Source: Deltaproteobacteria bacterium (lineage in GTDB: Bacteria; Desulfobacterota; Desulfarculia; Adiutricales; Adiutricaceae). Taken from it: a stretch of DNA of 20,555 nt. Of this stretch, positions 1-6,843 are shown piece after piece. The stretch is from positions 1 to 20,555 of the forward strand of contig JAIRNQ010000023.1 in assembly GCA_031257955.1 (NCBI GenBank), written 5' to 3'. Both the position numbers and the translations under genes were made by a program. Positions within the stretch are counted from its first letter, which is position 1; the number at the start of each line of letters is the position of its first letter. Under the pieces are notes generated by a model that saw only the letters and a program-made list of their open reading frames with translations, had not been told where the DNA came from and did not search any database.

Positions 1-8
1 TGTCAAGA

Positions 9-39
9 GCCTTGGGCTAAGCGGGGCTTAGCCCAAGGC
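9..39. repeat. Long perfect hairpin downstream of dhaL
   Basis: A 13-bp perfect inverted repeat (arms GCCTTGGGCTAAG at 9-21 and its complement at 27-39) has a 5-nt loop. It lies just after the dhaL stop codon on the minus strand. No run of U follows it in that direction, so it is not a canonical intrinsic terminator. It resembles the other hairpins in the gaps of this operon and may stabilise the 3' end of the message or mark a junction to a further gene outside the window. Confidence 0.6.
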
Positions 40-55
40 CATTGGTCGGTTCCGG

Positions 56-718
56 CTATTTCAAACAGTTGTCGATCAGGTAATCGGCTAGACAACCAAG
101 CTGAATGGCCATGGTCACGGCACCGGGATCCAACTCCCCCAGCCCTTTGTTGGGCCGGTAACTGGCTCGCCCTTTTACGGCTTCCATGCCCCTGGTGGCT
201 TCCGCCCCGGAGGCCGCCCCGGCCTTTAGGGCCAGAAGGGCGGCCCTGTCGTCGCCCTCCACCAGCGCCTCCCGGTAGGCGACGATCCCGGCCAGGAGGC
301 TATCGAGCATGGTTTTAAAACCCGGTTTGGCTTGGCCGCGGTCGCCGATGGCCTTGGCTTGGGCCTCCAGCGTGGCCAAAAGAGTCTCGACGTCCAGGCT
401 ATCTTTCCCCTGGGCCAATATTTCTTCGGCCACCTTGGCCGCCGCCAAATAGGCGCTACCGTATAAAATCCCCGACGATCCGCCCACGGCCGACATCATA
501 ATCGACCCGGTTTTCCTGAACATGGCCGGAAGGCTAAGCTTGGCGAGCTCTTCCGAGGCGGCCATAATTTTGCCGAAGCCCAAACTCAGATTGGCCCAGT
601 GATCCCCGTCCCCGGTCTTGGCGTCCAAGGCGGTAATGTAATCCCCGTTGGCGGCCAACTCGCGATAAGCCGCGGCCAAATAGTCCATAAAATCCCGGGC
701 GGTCATTGAAAACCCCAT
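56..718 (-). CDS. dhaL: Dihydroxyacetone kinase subunit DhaL-like (nucleotide-binding subunit)
   Basis: This is the ADP/ATP-binding partner of DhaK, which phosphorylates dihydroxyacetone or a related short ketose in the cytoplasm. The N-terminal metal-binding signature reads LDAKTGDGDHW, with the three Mg-binding aspartates at D32, D37 and D39. The family's usual Gly after GD-x-DH is Trp here. A glycine-rich GGSSG loop and a late GELDPGA segment (family DPGA motif) are also present. At 220 aa it matches free-standing DhaL (about 210 aa). I chose ATG 718 because AAAGG sits 8 nt upstream. An in-frame TTG at 736 and an ATG at 706 are alternatives. It is the last gene of the minus-strand PTS-aldolase-dha run, 97 bp after dhaK. 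No DhaM phosphocarrier is visible, so whether the phosphoryl donor is ATP or the PTS is undecided. Confidence 0.9.
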   Translation of the reverse strand: MGFSMTARDFMDYLAAAYRELAANGDYITALDAKTGDGDHWANLSLGFGKIMAASEELAKLSLPAMFRKTGSIMMSAVGGSSGILYGSAYLAAAKVAEEILAQGKDSLDVETLLATLEAQAKAIGDRGQAKPGFKTMLDSLLAGIVAYREALVEGDDRAALLALKAGAASGAEATRGMEAVKGRASYRPNKGLGELDPGAVTMAIQLGCLADYLIDNCLK

Positions 719-758
719 CACTGTAACCTTTCCCAATAGGTGGCGGCTCTATAACCAC

Positions 759-781
759 CTATGGCCGGCGGCTGGCCATAG
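759..781. repeat. Hairpin in the dhaK-dhaL gap
   Basis: An 8-bp perfect inverted repeat (CTATGGCC / GGCCATAG) with a 7-nt loop lies between the dhaK stop and the dhaL start. It lacks a U-tract on the minus strand. It belongs to the set of inter-cistronic hairpins of this operon. Confidence 0.5.
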
Positions 782-815
782 CTGGCATCAAAATACTCAA
801 TTAAGTTGCTGATGG

Positions 816-1823
816 TCATTGACAACGCCAACACTTACCCTTTTCCTTGAGGCCCGGGGTATCGGCCGGGGCGAAAAGGTATTGTTTCAGCTCGTCGTCT
901 AGCCGCAGGATGGAAATCGAGGCCCCGACCATGTCCAGCGAGGTCATGAACTCGCCAACGTAATAGCGGATGGGGTCCAGGCCCCGTTTTTTGATTAGCT
1001 TATCCACCTCGGCCGCCATTATGTACAGTTCCATGAGGGGAGTGCCGCCCAACCCGTTAACCATGACGGCGCATTCGCGGTCGCGGTAATCGAGATCGAT
1101 AAGTATTTTTCCGATCATGTATTCGGCGGCCTCGAAGGCGATCATGGTTTTCACCCTCTCCAAGCCCGGCTCGCCATGGATGCCCATGCCCAGTTCCATT
1201 TCATCGTCGGCCATCTCGAAACCTGGCTTGCCTACGGCCGGCAAAACGCAAGAGGAGAGCGAAACGCCAAAACTGCGGACGTTATCTATGGCCTTCTGGG
1301 CGACCCTTGTAACTTCAAACAGATTTAGCCCGGCCTCGGCCGCCGCCCCGGCCAGCTTATGGACAAATATCGTCCCGGCCACGCCTCGCCTTCCGGTAGA
1401 GAAAGTGCTGTCGGGCACGGCCACGTCGTCTTTGACGATAACCTCGGCCACTTCAATGCCCAGGTCCCGGGCCAGTTCGGCGGCCAGGCCAAAGTTCATG
1501 ATGTCGCCCGAGTAATTTTTGACAATCAAAAGGACTCCCATCCCACCGTTGGCCATCTCGATTCCTTTAACGATGGCGTCCGCGGAAGGAGAGGCGAAAA
1601 CGTTGCCGACCACGGCCGCGTCTAGCATTCCCGGGCCAACGTAACCGGCGTGGGTCGGTTCGTGGCCGCTGCCGCCGCCGGAAACCAAACCAACTTTTTT
1701 GCCAAAATCCTTACGACCGATAACCCTGGACTCAGGCTCAAGCCTGACCCCGGGATTAACCAAAGCCAAGCCCCGTAACATTTCCTCGACCACCGCGTCC
1801 GGATTGTTGATTAGCTTTCTCAC
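816..1823 (-). CDS. dhaK: Dihydroxyacetone kinase substrate-binding subunit DhaK-like
   Basis: DhaK binds dihydroxyacetone covalently as a hemiaminal and receives a phosphoryl group through DhaL. All family landmarks are present: GGGSGHEP with H54, KNYSGDIMNF with D107, and GIHGEPG with H216, the histidine that forms the covalent substrate link. The 335-aa length fits a stand-alone DhaK and not a fused ATP-dependent kinase. The start is GTG at 1821-1823. It overlaps the TGA stop of the upstream 70-aa gene by 4 nt (GTGA), with an AAAGG-like site just before it, which indicates translational coupling. The C-terminus ends in a Cys-rich KCWRCQ tail that I do not recognise from the family. A tetrulose or other short ketose kinase is possible, because DhaK-like proteins have such substrates in tetritol pathways. 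Confidence 0.93.
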   Translation of the reverse strand: MRKLINNPDAVVEEMLRGLALVNPGVRLEPESRVIGRKDFGKKVGLVSGGGSGHEPTHAGYVGPGMLDAAVVGNVFASPSADAIVKGIEMANGGMGVLLIVKNYSGDIMNFGLAAELARDLGIEVAEVIVKDDVAVPDSTFSTGRRGVAGTIFVHKLAGAAAEAGLNLFEVTRVAQKAIDNVRSFGVSLSSCVLPAVGKPGFEMADDEMELGMGIHGEPGLERVKTMIAFEAAEYMIGKILIDLDYRDRECAVMVNGLGGTPLMELYIMAAEVDKLIKKRGLDPIRYYVGEFMTSLDMVGASISILRLDDELKQYLFAPADTPGLKEKGKCWRCQ

Positions 1824-2032
1824 CGCCTGCCTTTTCCTTCAAAAATATCGTTGGTCACGCCCTTATTTTGATAGAACGTGGGGATGTCAATAAACCTGTT
1901 GGTTTTTTTTAAAGCGTAGGCCATGCCAAAGGCCGCCACCGAAAGCCCTATGTCCTTAACCATGAAGGCATATACCAACAAGGCCGGTGCCCCCAACAAG
2001 CATAGGTACCATAATAATTTTTTTACTCTCAT
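1820..2032 (-). CDS. Small membrane protein of unknown function coupled to dhaK
   Basis: This is a 70-aa protein I do not recognise. A basic start (MRVKK) is followed by a hydrophobic stretch at about residues 6-40, long enough for one or two membrane passes. The tail is polar and basic and ends in GKGRR. AAGG lies about 11 nt before the ATG. The stop overlaps the dhaK GTG by 4 nt and the gene sits in the middle of a PTS-aldolase-kinase operon, so it is likely a genuine translated gene. A role in tethering the kinase or aiding transport would be speculation. A start site with good spacing plus coupled overlap argues against a chance ORF. Confidence 0.65.
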   Translation of the reverse strand: MRVKKLLWYLCLLGAPALLVYAFMVKDIGLSVAAFGMAYALKKTNRFIDIPTFYQNKGVTNDIFEGKGRR

Positions 2033-2139
2033 AATCTTTACCTTTTTTGGATATTTTAGCTTTTACTTGTGAACGAGTCCAAATTCAAACCTTTTTGCCC
2101 ATCTCTTTTCTCGCTTGGTATATCTCTCTTGGTTTTCCG

Positions 2140-2172
2140 GCCCAAAATCCTCCGAAAGGGCGGATTTTGGGC
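2140..2172. repeat. Hairpin in the gap between aldolase and the small membrane gene
   Basis: An 11-bp perfect inverted repeat (GCCCAAAATCC / GGATTTTGGGC) has an 11-nt loop. It lies 25 bp after the aldolase stop on the minus strand, with no U-run following in that direction. It is a candidate mRNA-processing or stabilising hairpin. The rest of the 2033-2197 gap is pyrimidine-rich on the plus strand and has no gene. Confidence 0.55.
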
Positions 2173-2197
2173 GTTATTGTTTTGACGGTCAGGCAAC

Positions 2198-2845
2198 TTA
2201 GCCAACTATGCCCAGTTTGCGCATCATGTAGTCGATCTCCTCCTCGGAAAAAGCTTCCACGTTATCGTAGCCAACGATGGCGGCGGCCCGCAGACAGACC
2301 TCGGCCACGTCTTCCACGTATACGGATTTAAGATAGGCTTCGTAGATGTTGGTCCCTATGGTCAAGAGTCCATGCTTTTGGAGAAGGACCGCCTGGGTGC
2401 CCTCGATTCCCTTGACCGCCGAAAGGGCCAACTCCTTGGTTCCGGGAAGCTCGAAGGGCGCCACCCGACAGAAGCCGCCGTACATAAAGGCCTCGCATAG
2501 CACCGGTTTTACCGGTTTGTTAAGCACGGCGAAAGTGGACGACTGGCGGGCGTGGGTGTGGCAAACGGCGTTAATCTCCGGCCTAGCCCTCAGTAAGGCC
2601 AAATGCATTTCCGTTTCGCTACTTGGCGAGAGATTTTTCTGGTTTTCTAGGATCTTGCCGTCCAGGTCCATAACGATAAGGTCCTTAGCCTCGAAGGAAA
2701 ACCGGGACTCGGCGTGGGGGGTGATGGCCAACTGATTCAGGTCCCTGTCAATCATGCTAAAATTGCCGCCGCCGTGGTGGCAAAGCCCCGATTCCTCGGC
2801 TAACCGGGATATGCGCAATACTTCCTCTTTTATCGCGTCTAACAT
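2198..2845 (-). CDS. Class II (zinc) aldolase, FucA/AraD/adducin family
   Basis: At 215 aa it has the length of L-fuculose-phosphate aldolase and L-ribulose-5-phosphate 4-epimerase. The zinc ligands are visible as CHTHA (H96, H98) and QKHGL (H158). The catalytic acid of aldolases is E77 in PSSETE, and GNFS at 27-30 matches the family's GNxS loop. The segment corresponding to the aldolase ITP-T/S-G phosphate-binding loop reads ITPHAESRF, so the Thr/Ser-Gly pair is replaced by His-Ala. GAGG lies 6 nt before the ATG. It sits between a galactitol-type EIIC gene and dhaK/dhaL. It probably performs the retro-aldol step on the imported phosphorylated sugar. The exact substrate cannot be read from sequence, and an epimerase role is less likely because the operon also supplies a dihydroxyacetone kinase. 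Confidence 0.85.
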   Translation of the reverse strand: MLDAIKEEVLRISRLAEESGLCHHGGGNFSMIDRDLNQLAITPHAESRFSFEAKDLIVMDLDGKILENQKNLSPSSETEMHLALLRARPEINAVCHTHARQSSTFAVLNKPVKPVLCEAFMYGGFCRVAPFELPGTKELALSAVKGIEGTQAVLLQKHGLLTIGTNIYEAYLKSVYVEDVAEVCLRAAAIVGYDNVEAFSEEEIDYMMRKLGIVG

Positions 2846-2876
2846 CGTATACCTCGATAGTTGTTTATATGTTTAC

Positions 2877-2908
2877 CGATTGCCGGAAGGCAGCCCTTCC
2901 GGCAATCG
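2877..2908. repeat. 14-bp perfect hairpin in the gatC-aldolase gap
   Basis: The arms CGATTGCCGGAAGG (2877-2890) and its complement (2895-2908) are separated by CAGC. On the plus strand TTTTTA follows, as in an intrinsic terminator, but the flanking genes run on the minus strand, where the hairpin is followed by GTAAAC. It could therefore stop antisense transcription, or cap and stabilise the upstream PTS message so that PTS genes and aldolase are expressed at different levels. Confidence 0.7.
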
Positions 2909-2915
2909 TTTTTAG

Positions 2916-4265
2916 TTAACGGGCCATGCGGACCAAGGCGTCGGCTTCTTCCTTCCTCATCCACTTAAAGTAGAAGACGGAGAGTACGACGAATAGGGCC
3001 ACCCCCAGTAAGAACGGGGTACGACCATCCAAAGAATTGACGAATATCCAACGGACTTCCGAAATGTCCATACCCCACCAGGCCATCAACTGGCCGTCGG
3101 GCAGCTGGGCGCCGTTCTCCAAGGCCAACTGGCTGAGCATGGGGGCGAAATCCGAGGCGCTCCAACAAAGAATTGGCACCGTCAGGTAACTGATGATGAG
3201 CATCTTAATTAAGTGGCCCTTGGTAGCCAAAAAAATTGGAGCGACAATGCTGGGTCCCATAAGGTTTCCAAAAGGAAAGACAATATTTCCCGGCAAGACC
3301 ATGGCCACGCCCAGGGCCACGGGGATGGTTAATATGATGGTGACCCAGATTTCCGGGTTACCGGCCAGGATGGGCCAGTCCAGGCCAATGACGATTTCCT
3401 TTCCCGGAAAGCGTTTTTTTATGAAAGTGTTGGCCGCGTCCGAGAGCGGGGTTAAGGCGGTCATGAACAGCTTGGAGACTAGCGGGAAAAGCGTGAGCGC
3501 CGTTCCGGCTTGTATACCGAGCATGAAAGAGGCGCCGACGCCATACCCGCCCAGCAAACCAATCAGTGTCCCGATGATGAAACCCATGACGTGGTTCTCG
3601 CCGAAAACCCCGATGTAGTTTTTCAGGTTGGTGGCGTTGATGTTGGACTTGGCCGGCAGGATAAAGTCGAGCAGTCTGCTTAGGGGATAATAAAAGACGT
3701 TACTTATGAACATAGGGTGGGGTAGGCTGATGCCGGGAATGCCCGTCAACTCACGCACCTGATGTTTGGTGTAGTCGCCGCACTTCAGTTCCATGACGAT
3801 CGTGGCGGCCGCGAACAGAAAACCAATGACGGCGCTGCCGGTAACGGTGGCGGCCAAGAAAGCGTTAAAGATTTTATTGGCCACGTTCCACATGTCCACG
3901 TTCAGGGTAGAGGTCAGCCCCAAAAACAACATGATTAAGTTGATCCCGATCTGGACCGGGAACATTATGAACGCGTACTTCCACTGCCAGCAGAGACCCA
4001 AGGCCGGCGGCCACCCCAAGTCCAGGGCTTTGAGCTGGATGCCGGTGTTTTGGGTAAACTGCTTGGCGGCCTCGCCAACGTTGCCCATAATAAAGGTTAT
4101 CAGTAGGCTGATACCCACGAAGGCCACGCCCAGGGTCAGCCCCGAGGAGAAGGCTTTTCCGACCTTCATTCGGACGGCCACGCCCAGAATGAAAATAACG
4201 AAAGGCAGGAAGACCGCCGCCCCCAGATCCAGAATATTTTGGATAAAACTCGCTAAGACTTCCAT
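2916..4265 (-). CDS. gatC: PTS system galactitol-type EIIC permease (GatC family)
   Basis: This is the integral membrane channel of a phosphotransferase system, which translocates its substrate during phosphorylation. The 449-aa length matches E. coli GatC (about 451). Shared family features include the N-terminal ILDLGAAVFLP segment, DLGWPP, NVDMWN, FGENHVMGF, and the late LPGNIVFPFG loop. About 9-10 hydrophobic segments span the protein. It ends in a basic tail with KWMRKEE. It starts 12 bp after gatB, with AAGGTG upstream of its ATG inside that gap, so the two are co-transcribed. GatC relatives carry galactitol, arabitol, sorbose-like or other polyols and ketoses, and I cannot name the substrate. 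Confidence 0.92.
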   Translation of the reverse strand: MEVLASFIQNILDLGAAVFLPFVIFILGVAVRMKVGKAFSSGLTLGVAFVGISLLITFIMGNVGEAAKQFTQNTGIQLKALDLGWPPALGLCWQWKYAFIMFPVQIGINLIMLFLGLTSTLNVDMWNVANKIFNAFLAATVTGSAVIGFLFAAATIVMELKCGDYTKHQVRELTGIPGISLPHPMFISNVFYYPLSRLLDFILPAKSNINATNLKNYIGVFGENHVMGFIIGTLIGLLGGYGVGASFMLGIQAGTALTLFPLVSKLFMTALTPLSDAANTFIKKRFPGKEIVIGLDWPILAGNPEIWVTIILTIPVALGVAMVLPGNIVFPFGNLMGPSIVAPIFLATKGHLIKMLIISYLTVPILCWSASDFAPMLSQLALENGAQLPDGQLMAWWGMDISEVRWIFVNSLDGRTPFLLGVALFVVLSVFYFKWMRKEEADALVRMAR

Positions 4266-4277
4266 TGTGGTCGCACC

Positions 4278-4568
4278 TTATATGAGTTTAACGAGTTTTT
4301 CCATGATCTCGTCTTTGCCGACGCCGGTCAAAAACGGGATCCCGTTGAGGACGGGAATTGGAAAATCATCGTGATTAGCGCCGGGCATGGGCGTAATGGA
4401 GACATAGATATCCGCGGTGCGCGCAAATAGTTCCAGCGATTTGATATCAACGGCTTCGGCCTTGGCCTTATGGGAAAGCCCTAAAGCTTCCAGCTCGGTG
4501 TTAATCTTGGAGGCTACGGCTCCCGAGGTGGCAACGCCGCCCCCGCAGGCCACGATTATGTTTTTCAT
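4278..4568 (-). CDS. gatB: PTS system galactitol-type EIIB (GatB family)
   Basis: This small cytoplasmic phosphocarrier passes phosphate from EIIA to the substrate in EIIC. The phospho-cysteine loop is ACGGGVATS with C8, followed by a Rossmann-like alternation. A second segment, YVSITPMPG, resembles the family's later loop. Its length of 96 aa is normal for GatB. I chose ATG 4568 because AAAGGAG lies directly upstream with good spacing. An in-frame ATG at 4586 would read through that ribosome site and through a 14-bp palindrome. It is the first gene of the minus-strand operon and is divergent from the EIIA gene. Confidence 0.92.
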   Translation of the reverse strand: MKNIIVACGGGVATSGAVASKINTELEALGLSHKAKAEAVDIKSLELFARTADIYVSITPMPGANHDDFPIPVLNGIPFLTGVGKDEIMEKLVKLI

Positions 4569-4579
4569 GAACGTCTCCT

Positions 4580-4593
4580 TTGCCAATTGGCAA
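4580..4593. promoter_or_regulatory. 14-bp perfect palindrome just upstream of gatB
   Basis: TTGCCAATTGGCAA is a complete palindrome directly behind the gatB ribosome binding site. The position fits a repressor operator or a structure in the leader mRNA. No regulator gene is present in the window to assign it to. Confidence 0.4.
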
Positions 4594-4620
4594 TTTGTGG
4601 TGGGTTAAAACTTAATGGGT

Positions 4621-4732
4621 GGTTCTTCTCCCCGACCTTGGGCCCCGACCCAGCAATCTGGCCGATTCCAATGGGGGGTTCTTCTCCCCGGCCTTGGGCG
4701 CCGGGCCAAAAAACTGGCCGATTCCAATGGCC
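4621..4732. repeat. Two tandem copies of a 56-bp repeat in the divergent gat promoter region
   Basis: Unit 1 (4621-4676) and unit 2 (4677-4732) both begin GGTTCTTCTCCCCG and end in a CTGGCCGATTCCAATGG segment, with a more diverged middle. They lie between the divergent gatB and gatA genes and could be duplicated regulator sites or a minisatellite. Confidence 0.75.
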
Positions 4733-5291
4733 GAAACAATAGCGTTTTTCAAAATGTGATTATTTTGCGCCGTTATCAACCCGGTTCCTTATCTTTTAGC
4801 CAGTCCGCCCGTATAGTTTGTCAGTCGCGTTATCCTCAGTGTCGATGGCCCGTTTAGGTTTTGTCGAATTGGGCTTTTCGCCTCCTTGGGCCAATGTTCC
4901 GTATTTCGGGTTGTCGGCGCTGGGTCACTGTTTGCAAGTTGCATACCATGCCTTATGTAATCTAAAAAATGTCAAAATTTACAAACTTTATGTTTTTAAG
5001 TATTCACTAGGCAAATATAATCAAAATAAATGGTTTAACTGTATAAACTTGTCTACTAAAAAATCTCGAATTAAATTAACCACAAGGCCCCTTAATCCGG
5101 CCAGAGATTAATACACTGACATGGCATGTATTCTGCTAATGATTGCTGACATCGCCGTTACAAGCGTTCCCGCGCCATAAGGTAGCCTCCCCGACCGGGC
5201 GACTGCCCCCAATCCCAAGGCGCCGGAACCCCTAGCCCCAGCGGCCGGGAAACGGCCTACAACCGCGAAGCGTATACAAAGGAAATAAAAA
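4733..5291. promoter_or_regulatory. Divergent intergenic regulatory region with AT-rich core
   Basis: No convincing gene is seen in this stretch. Positions about 4930-5090 are strikingly AT-rich against GC-rich surroundings. A perfect -10-like TATAAT lies on the plus strand at 5016-5021, with only a poor -35 (TTTTTA at 4993-4998, 17-bp spacer). Two short dyads stand out: GCAT-ACC-ATGC at 4941-4951 and ACATG-G-CATGT at 5119-5129. The layout suits a shared control region for gatA on one side and gatBC-aldolase-dha on the other. The promoter and operator calls are tentative. Confidence 0.4.
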
Positions 5292-5786
5292 ATGGTTGAC
5301 GAGAGTTCTGTCGCGCTGGACATCGACCGGTTTTTGGACGAGGGTTTGGTTTTCTGCGATCTTAAGGCCGCCGATCAAACGGAACTGCTGACGCTCATGT
5401 GCGCCGAGGCCCAACGGCGGGGCTTGGTCATGGAGGGTTATCTGGAGGCGGTGCTGGACCGCGAAAAGCAATATCCCACGGGCCTGGAGACCAAAGTAAT
5501 AAAAGTGGCCGTGCCCCACGCCATGGATAAATCCAAGGTCATAAGGCCGGCCATAGTGGTCGCCAAACTCAACTCGCCGGTAAACTTCAAGGAAATGGGC
5601 GAAGGACTTGTAGACGTCCCGGCGGAGATGGTCTTTCTGCTGGCCATGACCGGCCCCAAGGATCAACTGACCGCCCTCCAAAAACTCGTGGGCCTCTTCA
5701 CCAAAGACGCCGCTTTAATCGCCCTCAAAGAGGCCGCCACGCCCACGGCCATAGTCCAGGCCATCAAAGACCACCTTGACGGCTAA
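5292..5786 (+). CDS. gatA: PTS EIIA component, fructose/mannitol/galactitol type (GatA-like)
   Basis: This cytoplasmic phosphocarrier accepts phosphate from HPr. At 164 aa it consists of a single PTS EIIA-2 domain. The active-site histidine is H76 in VAVPHAM, the family signature, preceded by the TGLETK segment. The strand-helix pattern continues through VFLLAMTGP to the C-terminus. AAAGGAA lies 7 nt before the ATG. It is transcribed away from gatB across a 723-bp shared control region. Since gatB and gatC are its nearest PTS partners and lack an EIIA of their own, it almost certainly completes that system. Confidence 0.92.
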   Translation: MVDESSVALDIDRFLDEGLVFCDLKAADQTELLTLMCAEAQRRGLVMEGYLEAVLDREKQYPTGLETKVIKVAVPHAMDKSKVIRPAIVVAKLNSPVNFKEMGEGLVDVPAEMVFLLAMTGPKDQLTALQKLVGLFTKDAALIALKEAATPTAIVQAIKDHLDG

Positions 5787-6232
5787 ACCCCAAACCTAGC
5801 CCACTCGGCCGACACGTTCCTTCGGTCCCCGCTTATAAATTGCGGGGCCCCAAAAAAAATGTCGCGGCCTTATCGAACGATTCTGTACGGTCGCTACTGG
5901 CGTGGTTTCGCGGCCGAGAGGTCGGGAGGCCGGGTTATCGCTCGGTCGTGATTGCCGATCGGGAGGCCGGGTTATCACTCGGTCGTGAGGGCCGAGAGGA
6001 AACAATATGGCGCCGAGGGGTCGTTGTGTGTTATAATGCTCACATTAAGCGAAAGTACCGGCCTAGGCAGTTTGGAATTTTGATATCAGTGTGGTTCCGT
6101 AAGGTTCGAAGTGGTATCCCAAAAGGCATAAAATGTTATCCATTGGGCTTAGCGGGCTGGCCGGTCGCAAGTTTGGAAATTGTCCCAAACCGCGCCAAAT
6201 TTTTTGGCGGAGGCGGGTCATAACGGAAAAAA
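5787..6232. other. Non-coding gap between gatA and yjbQ with dyads and repeats
   Basis: No supported gene is seen here. A stem (5825-5832 with 5842-5850, CCCCGC/GCGGGG core) is followed on the plus strand by A residues, so it is not a terminator for gatA. On the minus strand it is preceded, not followed, by T. The stretch also holds the 30-bp direct repeat described separately. Open frames here lack ribosome sites and recognisable content. Confidence 0.5.
5922..5988. repeat. 30-bp direct repeat, two copies with 37-bp period
   Basis: Copies at 5922-5951 and 5959-5988 differ at one position (G or A in the middle). Each begins TCGGGAGGCCGGGTTATC and ends CTCGGTCGTGA. The 7-bp gap between them is unrelated. 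The repeat is non-coding, lies upstream of yjbQ, and has unknown function. Confidence 0.85.
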
Positions 6233-6649
6233 GTGAAAAGTTACCGGAAAGAGCTAACCTTCAACGTCCCGGCCCGACGGTCCTTCGTGAATATCACCGG
6301 GGATGTGGAGGGGGCCTTAGCCGAGAGCGGAATAAAAGAAGGGCTGTGTTTGGTTAACGCCATGCATATCACGGCCAGCGTTTTTATAAACGACGATGAG
6401 CCCGGGCTTCACCGGGATTTTGAAAAATGGCTTGAAGGCTTGGCCCCGGAGCTGCCCCATAACCGTTACGCCCACAATACCTATGAAGACAACGGGGACG
6501 CCCACTTGAAGCGGAGCGTCATGGGCCGGGAAGTGGTGGTGGCCGTGACTGGGGGGAAGTTGGATTTTGGGCCCTGGGAGGCTATCTTTTACGGGGAATT
6601 TGACGGAAAGAGGCCAAAAAGGGTTTTGATTAAGATTATCGGGGAATGA
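6233..6649 (+). CDS. yjbQ: YjbQ/UPF0047 family protein (secondary thiamine-phosphate synthase-like)
   Basis: At 138 aa it covers the whole YjbQ domain. The highly conserved block runs from NAMHITASVFINDDE through PHNRYAHNTYEDNGDAHLK to KLDFGPWEAIFYGEFDG and ends in KIIGE. YjbQ proteins form compact trimers. The E. coli member can replace ThiE weakly in thiamine-phosphate synthesis, but the physiological reaction is not settled. The start is GTG at 6233 with only a weak purine stretch upstream. No in-frame ATG gives a better match to the family N-terminus (KSYRKELTF). It stands alone between non-coding regions. A short GACT-GAC-AGTC dyad followed by GTTTT at 6672-6687 may be a weak terminator. 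Confidence 0.9.
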   Translation: MKSYRKELTFNVPARRSFVNITGDVEGALAESGIKEGLCLVNAMHITASVFINDDEPGLHRDFEKWLEGLAPELPHNRYAHNTYEDNGDAHLKRSVMGREVVVAVTGGKLDFGPWEAIFYGEFDGKRPKRVLIKIIGE

Positions 6650-6699
6650 AGAGAGTTTGGAAGGACCGGTTGACTGACAGTCGTTTTATCGATTAGTTT

Positions 6700-6832
6700 G
6701 TCGATTGGTTGGTTGATTGGTTGATTTGTTCGGTTGATTCGACTGCCCTTGTTTTGACTGCCCGTTGATTGGTTGATTGATTGATTGGTTGATTGGTTGA
6801 TTGTTGATTGATTCGTTCGGTAGATTTGTTTG
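6700..6832. repeat. Low-complexity GATTGGTT-type tract
   Basis: Between yjbQ and the next terminator the plus strand consists largely of irregular repeats of GATTGGTT, GATTGATT and GATTCGTT. No gene reads through it convincingly. It lies beyond the terminators of both converging genes, where slippage-type expansion would be harmless. Confidence 0.8.
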
Positions 6833-6843
6833 ATTGTTCGGCG

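Noticed and set aside
4615..5111. Two small plus-strand frames in the divergent gat region
   Set aside because: They translate the 56-bp repeat and AT-rich control DNA, with no ribosome sites and no family resemblance.
5825..5858. Intrinsic terminator for gatA
   Set aside because: The stem is followed by A residues on the plus strand, so there is no U-run in the direction of transcription.
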